From the NCBI GenBank assembly GCA_020850595.1, contig JADZEK010000109.1:1-64000 (forward strand): a stretch of DNA of 64,000 nt, read 5' to 3'. Under the pieces are notes generated by a model. It made no database searches and was not told the DNA's origin. It worked only from the letters and a program-made list of their open reading frames with translations. The position numbers were made by a program, and so were the translations under genes. This document shows positions 8,302 through 14,327 of the stretch, piece by piece. Numbering within the stretch: the stretch's first letter is position 1; each line of letters begins with the position of its first letter. The DNA is from Anaerolineales bacterium. Its GTDB lineage: Bacteria; Chloroflexota; Anaerolineae; Anaerolineales; UBA6663.

Positions 8302-8789
8302 AACCGAGCCTGGTCTACCTCATCGGCGGCTCGCTCATCAGCCTGCTGCTGGGCATCATCGTCACCATCATCCTGCCGGCCCGCGACCCGGCCACCCTAG
8401 GCCCCTCGGCGCTAGCGCGGCCATACACCGCGCTGGAGCTGCGCGGCCACGCCGTCTACCTGCGCGAGGGCTGCCATTACTGCCACACGCAGCAGGTCCG
8501 CGCGCCGGAGGCCAACCGGGGCATGGTGCACCAGCCCGGCGATATTGGACCAGAGTCGGTGCCGGGCGACTACTATTACCAAAGCCCGGTGTTCTGGGGC
8601 ACCAATCGCCAAGGTCCCGACCTGGCCCACGTAGCCAGCCGCCCGGGGATCGGCGATAACACAGCTTGGCACACCCTGCACTTCAAGAACCCCCGGGCGG
8701 TTTCGCCCGGCTCGGTGATGCCGTCATTTGACTACTTATCGTCCGACGACCTGGAAGCGCTGATCGCCTACATGCTGACCCTGAAGTAG
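8298..8789 (+). CDS. ccoO: cbb3-type oxidase subunit II, membrane-anchored monoheme cytochrome c
   Basis: 163 residues from a GTG overlapping the ccoN stop. A single N-terminal helix (residues 5-27) anchors a cytochrome c domain with CHYCH (Cys59, Cys62, His63) and the likely axial ligand Met141 in 'SVMPSF'. 'EGCHYCHTQQVR' closely follows the CcoO signature. It passes electrons to CcoN from the extracytoplasmic side. It is shorter than proteobacterial CcoO (about 200). No separate diheme CcoP gene follows. Confidence 0.88.
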   Translation: MKPSLVYLIGGSLISLLLGIIVTIILPARDPATLGPSALARPYTALELRGHAVYLREGCHYCHTQQVRAPEANRGMVHQPGDIGPESVPGDYYYQSPVFWGTNRQGPDLAHVASRPGIGDNTAWHTLHFKNPRAVSPGSVMPSFDYLSSDDLEALIAYMLTLK

Positions 8790-8810
8790 CGGCTGTTCGC
8801 GCCCCGGCAG

Positions 8811-9032
8811 GTGAGACTGATGATTTATCCCGCAACCTGGCTCGTGCTGGCGATTTTGACAATTACCCTGCTGCTGTTCGGCCTGGGATATTACTGGGCG
8901 CGCACACACGGCCAGTTTGACGATATCGAGGCCGTCAAGCTCACCATGTTGGCCAACGAGCGCCAGTACGGCGACGAGGCCTTCACCCGGCCCTGGGCGG
9001 CGCCTGCGCCCGACCAAAAGGCCAGACCATGA
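8811..9032 (+). CDS. Small membrane protein, CcoS/FixS-like oxidase maturation factor
   Basis: 73 residues with one N-terminal helix followed by 'GQFDDIEAVK', which resembles the GQFDDLE motif just after the helix in CcoS/FixS proteins of cbb3 oxidases. The start could be the GTG at 8811 or the ATG at 8820; the latter has AGGTGA upstream. Its Pro/Ala-rich tail is longer than usual. The stop overlaps the next ATG. A CcoQ-like role is the alternative. Confidence 0.6.
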   Translation: MRLMIYPATWLVLAILTITLLLFGLGYYWARTHGQFDDIEAVKLTMLANERQYGDEAFTRPWAAPAPDQKARP

Positions 9033-9295
9033 GCGCCGACGAACCGGCGGCCGCGCGCCCTGTTCCCTTGCCCGCGGGCTATGAAGACTACGCCGGCGAA
9101 ATCGTGGTAGCCAACGGCAAACCGCCGCGCTGGATGGCCCGCGTGCCCCAGGTGGCGATCTTGCTGGCCTTGGGCTACTATGGCCTGGTGCGCATCAGCG
9201 ACCCCGTCAACCTGGCCTTCGCCGCGCTCTTCCTGGTCTGGCTGATTTACACGCCCATCGCGCAAAAGCGGGGCTGGTTTTTCATCCCCATGTAG
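9029..9295 (+). CDS. Small two-helix membrane protein of the oxidase operon
   Basis: 88 residues. A soluble N-terminal 40 residues rich in Pro and Ala contains 'YEDYAGEIVVANGKPPRW', and two hydrophobic helices follow at about 45-62 and 64-80. No cysteine or heme motif, so it is not CcoP. The start ATG overlaps the stop of the preceding gene, which ties it to the oxidase. It may be an accessory subunit that stabilises the complex; no family name can be given. Confidence 0.6.
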   Translation: MSADEPAAARPVPLPAGYEDYAGEIVVANGKPPRWMARVPQVAILLALGYYGLVRISDPVNLAFAALFLVWLIYTPIAQKRGWFFIPM

Positions 9296-9419
9296 GGCCG
9301 GGAGCGCCCGCCCCGCGCGCTGAAGAAAGGAGACCTATCGCCAACCCCATCCCGTCCCGCCCGCTGCCGGGCAACCCGGCACCATCGCCGACCCGCTTTG
9401 TGCTACGCGAGGAGCCAAC

Positions 9420-9851
9420 ATGTCAACCACTGAAGAAGTCAATGAATTCATGAAGTCCAACATGAAGTTCGTCCCGCGCATGTACCAGGTGATCAACCAG
9501 GTCGCGCCTGACGCCGGGATGGCCTTCGCCAACTTCTACCAGTCGGTCTTCGCCGACGGCGCACTCCCCAAGAAGATCAAGGAGTTGATGTTTGTCGCCA
9601 TCGGGGTCGCCTATGTGTCGCCGCGCTGCCTGATCCACGTCGTCCCGGCCATCGAATCGGGCGCCACCGATGGCGAGATCTTCGAGGCCGTCAACGTGGG
9701 CGTGATCGGAGCTGGGTTCGTGCCCGGCGGCCCAGGTATCCCCTATGCCTTTGAGTATGCCCTTAAGGTGCTCGATGTGACGGCCAAATACCGCAAGGGC
9801 GAGAAGTGGGAGTACCTGGAGCCGACCAAGTTCAACCACGGGGTGTACTAG
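9420..9851 (+). CDS. Carboxymuconolactone decarboxylase/AhpD-family protein
   Basis: 143 residues with the CMD helical fold: 'LPKKIKELMFVAIGVAYVSPRCLIHV' spans the usual active-site helix (read across its two halves). AhpD-type enzymes have CxxC with a downstream His; here only one Cys remains (SPRCLIH), so classical dithiol peroxidase chemistry is unlikely. ATG start with GAGGAG upstream. It opens the block leading to the methyltransferase genes, and two further CMD-like proteins occur at 9903 and 14050. Role unknown; binding of a small cofactor or redox partner is possible. Confidence 0.75.
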   Translation: MSTTEEVNEFMKSNMKFVPRMYQVINQVAPDAGMAFANFYQSVFADGALPKKIKELMFVAIGVAYVSPRCLIHVVPAIESGATDGEIFEAVNVGVIGAGFVPGGPGIPYAFEYALKVLDVTAKYRKGEKWEYLEPTKFNHGVY

Positions 9852-9872
9852 CACCCTGCGCTCAGGTCATGG

Positions 9873-9896
9873 CGGGGTCCCTGTCCGGGGACCCCG
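9873..9896 (+). terminator. GC-rich hairpin after the CMD gene
   Basis: Arms CGGGGTCCC (9873-9881) and GGGACCCCG (9888-9896) with a 6-base loop, 21 bases after the stop codon. No T-run follows, so termination is uncertain; it may instead be an mRNA-stabilising structure. Confidence 0.4.
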
Positions 9897-9902
9897 TCTG
9901 AC

Positions 9903-10355
9903 GTGGGCCATCCAGAACGAATGGCTGACCGGGAGCAACTGGTGGCTGAACTGCTGGAGCTGGTCGCCCGCGATGCCGAGGCGGCCGAGCGCGTCGCCGA
10001 GATCTTGCGCGAGCGGGACGGCGATCTGGGGTTCATGATGCGCATGCTCCGCCGGCGGCCAGGCGTATTCGTCCCCCAGGTCTTGCGCGGCGTGCAGCTT
10101 TACGACGCGCCGCAAGCGCTGGACCCCAAGACGGCCGAGTTAGCCGCGGTGGCCGCCGCCGCGGCGCTCATGTGCGACCACTGCCTGCAAGCCCACCTGT
10201 CAGCGGCCCAGAGTAAAGGCGCCAGCCTGGACGAGATCTTCGACGTGCTGCTGATCGCCGGGGCCATCGCCGAATCGTCCACCCTGTCCGTGGCGTTGCG
10301 CAAGTTCCGGCAGTTGGAAGGCGCCCGCACCGAGCCACGCGATGCCGGCGCGTGA
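9903..10355 (+). CDS. Carboxymuconolactone decarboxylase-family protein with intact CxxC motif
   Basis: Up to 150 residues; an ATG at 9921 may be the real start because neither candidate has a strong ribosome site. The second half shows the CMD signature 'MCDHCLQAHL' (C-x2-C-x3-H) and 'SLDEIFDVLLIAGAIA'. The first half is a helical extension with charged repeats (LLELVARDAEAAERV), unlike minimal AhpD. The CxxC could act as a redox-active dithiol. It precedes the first methyltransferase by about 90 bases. Confidence 0.75.
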   Translation: MGHPERMADREQLVAELLELVARDAEAAERVAEILRERDGDLGFMMRMLRRRPGVFVPQVLRGVQLYDAPQALDPKTAELAAVAAAAALMCDHCLQAHLSAAQSKGASLDEIFDVLLIAGAIAESSTLSVALRKFRQLEGARTEPRDAGA

Positions 10356-10447
10356 AGGCCGCGGCGCGGACCGGCCTCGCAGGCTCCGCGCCGGGCCTCA
10401 TCGTGAACTGCGCGCGGCGGGGGCCAAGCGCTAGGGAGGAACAAGTG

Positions 10448-11470
10448 ATGCGACCCAAGGATGCGATCCTGGCCGCCCTGGAAATGAAGCCGAGCCAGGG
10501 TGTGCCGACCACACTGTACGGCGGCGGGGTGTGGACGATCCGCCACTGGCAAAAGCAGTTCGGTGAAATGATCGCCGACCCGCGCGCCTACGCCGACATG
10601 CTGATCCGCACTAACGAAGAACTGCGCAGCCCGATCGTGTACGTCGGCTCGGGCTACAACAACTACCTGGCGGCCGCCGTTGGCGGCCGGATCAAAGAGC
10701 GGCCGCTGGGAGCGCCCGACCTGGAAGAGGCGCTGGTCAAGGACGACGTGGATGCGCTCGTGAATGTGGACGTTGCCACGATTGAGAACGACCCCGTCGT
10801 CCAGAACCTCCGCCAGGCGGCGCGGCTGGTGGCCAAGGCCATCGGTGATGACGTCATCGTCACAGTGACCGCCTGGGGCCCCTTCACGCTGGCCGGGCAG
10901 ATGTACGGCGTCGAGGCGTTCATGAAGGCGACGTTTAAGAAGCCGGACCAGGTCCACAAGATGCTGAACTTCGCCACGCGTCTGCTCAAGCAGTTCTACG
11001 CGCCGCTCCTGGAAGAGCGGGTGATCCCGATGCTGGCCATCGCCGACCCGACCGGCTCGGGCGACCTGATCTCTGACCGGATCTTCCGCGCGTTCTCGCT
11101 GCCCTATCTGCAGCCGCTGATTGCCTGGGCCAAGAGCTACGACGCTCACACCTGGCTGCACATTTGCGGCAACACCACCGACAAGCTCGAGTCAATCGCC
11201 GAAACAGGGGCCAGCTGCTTCAGCCTGGACTACAAGGTAGACCTGGCCGCCGCCAAGCAAAAGGTCGGCGGCAAGATCACCCTGGCCGGGAACATTGACC
11301 CGGTCTCGATCCTCAACCAAAAAGGCCCTCACGAGGTGCGCGCCGCGGCGCTGGCGTGCATCACCGCCGCCAGCCAGGGTGGGGGGTTCATCCTGACCAG
11401 CGGTTGCGACCTGCCGCCCACCATTCCCATGGAAAACCTGCGCGCCATGCTTGACGTGCCCCAAACCTGA
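10448..11470 (+). CDS. UroD/MtaA-type zinc methyltransferase 1
   Basis: 340 residues from the ATG at 10448 (AGGGAGGAAC upstream). It has the uroporphyrinogen-decarboxylase-like TIM barrel. The HxC...C zinc site of MtaA/MtbA/CmuA methyltransferases is present: His238-x-Cys240 in 'WLHICGNT' and Cys320 in 'TSGCDLPP'. True UroD enzymes lack this zinc triad. In the family such proteins move methyl groups between a corrinoid protein and a thiol (CoM in methanogens) or demethylate substrates such as chloromethane. It lies upstream of the TrmB promoter, just before the main operon, and is closely related in pattern to the protein at 12633. Substrate unknown. Confidence 0.85.
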   Translation: MRPKDAILAALEMKPSQGVPTTLYGGGVWTIRHWQKQFGEMIADPRAYADMLIRTNEELRSPIVYVGSGYNNYLAAAVGGRIKERPLGAPDLEEALVKDDVDALVNVDVATIENDPVVQNLRQAARLVAKAIGDDVIVTVTAWGPFTLAGQMYGVEAFMKATFKKPDQVHKMLNFATRLLKQFYAPLLEERVIPMLAIADPTGSGDLISDRIFRAFSLPYLQPLIAWAKSYDAHTWLHICGNTTDKLESIAETGASCFSLDYKVDLAAAKQKVGGKITLAGNIDPVSILNQKGPHEVRAAALACITAASQGGGFILTSGCDLPPTIPMENLRAMLDVPQT

Positions 11471-11498
11471 TAAGGGGAGTCAGATTGGGCCAGACCAG

Positions 11499-11547
11499 TT
11501 GACTCGCACATAGCGCCCCTGCTACTATACACCATACAGCGGTGGTG
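11499..11547 (+). promoter_or_regulatory. Predicted promoter and palindromic operator upstream of trmB-like gene
   Basis: TTGACT (11499-11504) lies 18 bases from TACTAT (11523-11528). CACCA (11530-11534) and TGGTG (11543-11547) form an inverted repeat just downstream of the -10 region, a plausible autoregulatory site. The gene starts 17 bases further on. Confidence 0.5.
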
Positions 11548-11563
11548 ATTTTCTAGACACAGA

Positions 11564-11989
11564 GTGGCAACGCCAACACGCGTGGACGCCCGCCTGACCC
11601 TGGAACGCCTGACGGCCGTCGGTTTCAGCCGCTACGAAGCCGCCGCCTACCTCGGACTGTTGGGTTACGCCGAGTCGACCGCCATGGAGGTGGCCGAGCG
11701 TGCGCAGGTGCCGCGGCAGCGCATCTATGACGTGTTGGAGAGCTTGCGCGCCAAAGGGCTCATTACCGTCCGGATGGGCCGGCCGACCCGTCATAGCGCC
11801 TGTGCCCCAGCGGTCGCCCTGCCGGGGTTACTAGCTGCTCGCCAGCGCCAGCAGACCGCCGAGAATAACCAATGGGCGCTCCTGATCCAGGAGTTGATTG
11901 CCGACCTTGACTGGTCGCCCGCCCATAACGGCGCGGCTGGCGCGTCTGCCCCCTCGCCGCGCGCCACAGAACGACTCGGAGGCCTGTAA
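11564..11989 (+). CDS. TrmB-family transcriptional regulator
   Basis: 141 residues starting at GTG. Residues 8-75 are the TrmB winged helix: 'LERLTAVGFSRYEAAAYLGLL', then 'VAERAQVPRQRIYDVLESLRAKGLI' (shown in two pieces of the same helix-turn-helix). The large C-terminal sugar-binding domain of archaeal TrmB is absent; a short helical tail replaces it. It is the first gene after a promoter and precedes the methyltransferase set, so it probably controls that operon. TrmB regulators are common beside methyltransferase genes in archaea, which fits the archaeal flavour of this locus. Confidence 0.8.
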   Translation: MATPTRVDARLTLERLTAVGFSRYEAAAYLGLLGYAESTAMEVAERAQVPRQRIYDVLESLRAKGLITVRMGRPTRHSACAPAVALPGLLAARQRQQTAENNQWALLIQELIADLDWSPAHNGAAGASAPSPRATERLGGL

Positions 11990-12031
11990 ACACCGGGTGG
12001 CGGCCCGCTGCCGTTGGAGGACATTCTGCCG

Positions 12032-12313
12032 ATGATCTTCGTCGTGGTAGGTGAAGCCCGGCCCACGGCCACTCTGGAACAGATCCAGGCCAACCGACAG
12101 GCTTATGTGACCTGGGAAGCGGGCAGCTCCTATGCGGGCATGTATCGGACCCTGGCGCGCTATGAGGTCGTCGGGGCCTCGCCCAAGAAGACCTTCTGGG
12201 TGATGCAGGCCGATGACCCAGTGGTGATACATGAACTAGTCGAGCACTTCGCCGATGTCTGGCAGATTACGGCCTACCCGGTGGTGCAGCGCACGATCGG
12301 GGAGGCCGCCTGA
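12032..12313 (+). CDS. Small hypothetical protein (93 aa), possible DUF3303-like ferredoxin-fold protein
   Basis: The ATG at 12032 is chosen because TTGGAGGA lies about 10 bases upstream; an in-frame TTG at 12014 would begin inside that ribosome site. The order is strand, helix, strands, helix ('DDPVVIHELVEHFADVW'), strand, resembling a small alpha/beta dimeric ferredoxin fold. No Cys. It is translated with the methyltransferase operon. Function unknown. Confidence 0.6.
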   Translation: MIFVVVGEARPTATLEQIQANRQAYVTWEAGSSYAGMYRTLARYEVVGASPKKTFWVMQADDPVVIHELVEHFADVWQITAYPVVQRTIGEAA

Positions 12314-12342
12314 CCGGGGCCGTGCCCCTCGAAGGAGAGCCC

Positions 12343-12636
12343 ATGGCGGACGTGCAGGTCTATTACTGGAAGGATATTCCGTATGGCGTGCGCGCCCAGG
12401 ACGAACGCGGCCGGGTGAGCCGGCAAATGCCACGCGCTTTTGAAGCCGCGGTAGATGCGGCCGCGATGGTCGAAGGCCTGACAGAGAGCCGCCAATACCT
12501 GGCCGGGTTCCGCTGGGGACCGGCCGAGACGCGCGCCGGCACGGCGGACGAGGTGGCCGGTTCGGTCGTCGAAGAATTGGTCGCGGCCTACCCGCCGGCC
12601 CGTTTGGCCCGGCTGGCGCGGCGCGAACCGGATTGA
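12343..12636 (+). CDS. Virulence-factor-domain small protein of one-carbon operons
   Basis: 97 residues from ATG 12343 (AAGGAGAG upstream). The pattern 'YYWKDIPYGVRAQDERGR' then 'MPRAFEAAVDAAAMVEGL' then 'YLAGFRWGP' matches the small family named Virulence_fact in Pfam, usually WRDIPxQV...GR...LPxRFQxAIDxAAM. Despite the name, the family often sits beside methyltransferase, MetF-like and corrinoid genes. The ExV-rich C-terminus follows. The stop overlaps the next start (TTGA). Its biochemical role is not established. Confidence 0.7.
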   Translation: MADVQVYYWKDIPYGVRAQDERGRVSRQMPRAFEAAVDAAAMVEGLTESRQYLAGFRWGPAETRAGTADEVAGSVVEELVAAYPPARLARLARREPD

Positions 12637-13667
12637 GCCACGTGGCCCCGAACTCCCCCGACGCCATTCGCGCGGCCTTCCGACTGAGCGCCCCGGCCCA
12701 GGCGCCGGCCACCCTGTTCGGCACCGGCCAATGGGGCGTGTACCAGGCCGGCTACTCGATGCGCGAGGTGGCCACTGACCCCGACCTGATGACGGGCGCC
12801 GTGCTGGCGGTGCAGCGCCAGGCCCCCAGCCCGATTGTCTTTGTCGGCTCCGGCTTCAACAACCACCTGATCGGCGCCCTGGGCGGCGGCATCCGCTATC
12901 CGCGCCTGGGCGCGCCGGAAGTCAGTGTCCCCCTGATCCGTGACCGCGCCGACGAGGTAGACGGCCTGGACCTGAGCGAGATTGACCGCGACCCAGCCGT
13001 GTTTACCGTGCGCCAGACGGCGCGTGCGGTGGGCGAGGCGTTGGGGCCGGCCGCCATCGTAGCCGTGACCCAGTGGGGGCCATTCACCAGCGCCGGCCAG
13101 ATGTACGGCCTGGATGGATTTTTGCGCGCCACCTTGACCGCGCCGGAAGTTGTGCACCGCATGACCCAATTCGCCGTGCGGGCGCTGAAGCAATACTTCC
13201 AGCCCCTGCTAGACGAGCATCTGATCGGCCTGATCAGCCTGGCCGACCACTCGGCCTCCTCGGACCTGATCTCGCGCAAAGCCTTCGCCAAGTTCTGCCT
13301 GCCGCCCCTGATGGACCTCATTGACTGGGCCAAAAAGACCTACCGCGTGGACACCTGGCTGCACATCTGCGGCAACACCGCCGATAAATGGGACCTGATG
13401 ATCGAGACCGGCGCCGTCTGCCTGAGCTTGGATCAAAAGGTAGACCTGGCCCTGGCGCGCCAGGTGTGCCATGGGCGCGTGTGCCTGGCCGGCAACATAG
13501 ACCCGGTGCATGTGATGGACCAAGGCGGTATCGAAGATGTGCAGGCCGCCGCCCGGCGCTGCCGGCAGGCGGCCGGGCCGGACGGTTTCATCCTGACCAC
13601 GGGCTGTGAAATGACGCCGGGCACCCCGCTGGGCAACGCCCAAGCCCTGCTGGAATCGGTCGCTTAG
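12633..13667 (+). CDS. UroD/MtaA-type zinc methyltransferase 2
   Basis: 344 residues from a TTG overlapping the previous stop; a GTG at 12642 is an alternative. Same family and layout as the protein at 10448. The zinc triad is His244-x-Cys246 in 'WLHICGNTADK' and Cys325 in 'TTGCEMTPG'. 'WGPFTSAGQMYGLDGF' closely parallels 'WGPFTLAGQMYGVEAF' in copy 1, indicating a duplication with retained function. It likely transfers a methyl group between a corrinoid and a thiol or substrate. Confidence 0.85.
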   Translation: MSHVAPNSPDAIRAAFRLSAPAQAPATLFGTGQWGVYQAGYSMREVATDPDLMTGAVLAVQRQAPSPIVFVGSGFNNHLIGALGGGIRYPRLGAPEVSVPLIRDRADEVDGLDLSEIDRDPAVFTVRQTARAVGEALGPAAIVAVTQWGPFTSAGQMYGLDGFLRATLTAPEVVHRMTQFAVRALKQYFQPLLDEHLIGLISLADHSASSDLISRKAFAKFCLPPLMDLIDWAKKTYRVDTWLHICGNTADKWDLMIETGAVCLSLDQKVDLALARQVCHGRVCLAGNIDPVHVMDQGGIEDVQAAARRCRQAAGPDGFILTTGCEMTPGTPLGNAQALLESVA

Positions 13668-13684
13668 CGGGCACGGGCCAGACG

Positions 13685-14053
13685 ATGACACGCCTTGAGG
13701 TTTTCGCCGGGGTCTGTGGTCATTCGGCGGTGATCGAGGTGGTTAAGGTGGATGGCGCGCACGTGCAAGTGACCCTTCACAGCCCGTGCGACCAAATCAC
13801 GGCCATGAACCCGGAGCTGGCCCGACTGCAATGGAAAGGACCCGGTCACGTGGTGTTCAAGCGCCTGACCGAGAGTCTGGTCTACCAGTCAGCGGCGCGC
13901 CACATCCGCCACACGGCCTGTCCGATCCCGGCGGCGATTCTCAAGGCCATCGAGGTCGAGGTGGGCCTGGCGCTGCCCCAGGACGTCACCATTCGCTTCA
14001 CCCCACCGTCTCCGCGCAGCGCCGACGGTGGACTCAGCGACGAGGCCCCATGA
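13685..14053 (+). CDS. Small conserved protein of methyltransferase operons (122 aa)
   Basis: It has an N-terminal 'VFAGVCGHSAVIEVV' and a C-terminal 'RHIRHTACPIPAAILKAIEVEVGLALP' region (quoted with its halves adjoining). A conserved pattern of Cys10, Cys35 and a later Cys-Pro-x-Pro, plus 'ILKAIEVxxGLALP', is familiar from a small family next to corrinoid methyltransferases in methanogens and acetogens (I believe DUF6951; unverified). The C-P-x-P recalls TusA active sites, but the fold is different. The stop overlaps the next ATG. Function unknown. Confidence 0.65.
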   Translation: MTRLEVFAGVCGHSAVIEVVKVDGAHVQVTLHSPCDQITAMNPELARLQWKGPGHVVFKRLTESLVYQSAARHIRHTACPIPAAILKAIEVEVGLALPQDVTIRFTPPSPRSADGGLSDEAP

Positions 14054-14307
14054 CCGTCGGCTCTGAATTCAAACACAAGTACTATGAGTGGAGCAACGAA
14101 GTTTTCAGCCGGTCGCCATTCGACCCCAAAACCACGCACATCTTGTGCATGGTGGCGGCCCTGGCGCTGGGCAACGAGGGGGCCGTGTCGTACTTCTACT
14201 TTTCCGCTAAGAAGGCCGGCGCGAGCGAGGCGGAGCTGGCGGCGGCAACCGACATCGCCACCGCCACGGTCGGCCTGAACCTGTATACCCTCCTGCCGAA
14301 AGATTGA
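14050..14307 (+). CDS. Minimal carboxymuconolactone decarboxylase-like protein
   Basis: 85 residues from the ATG overlapping the upstream stop (ATGA). The layout matches a shortened CMD helix bundle: 'TTHILCMVAALALGNEGAVSYFYFSAKKAG' contains the position of the usual CxxC...H, but only one Cys remains and the His is replaced. 'ASEAELAAATDIATATVGLN' is the second signature helix. A third CMD-like protein within 5 kb, all near methyltransferases, implies a shared accessory role that is still unknown. Confidence 0.65.
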   Translation: MTVGSEFKHKYYEWSNEVFSRSPFDPKTTHILCMVAALALGNEGAVSYFYFSAKKAGASEAELAAATDIATATVGLNLYTLLPKD

Positions 14308-14327
14308 CGCCGGTCGAACGGGAACCC

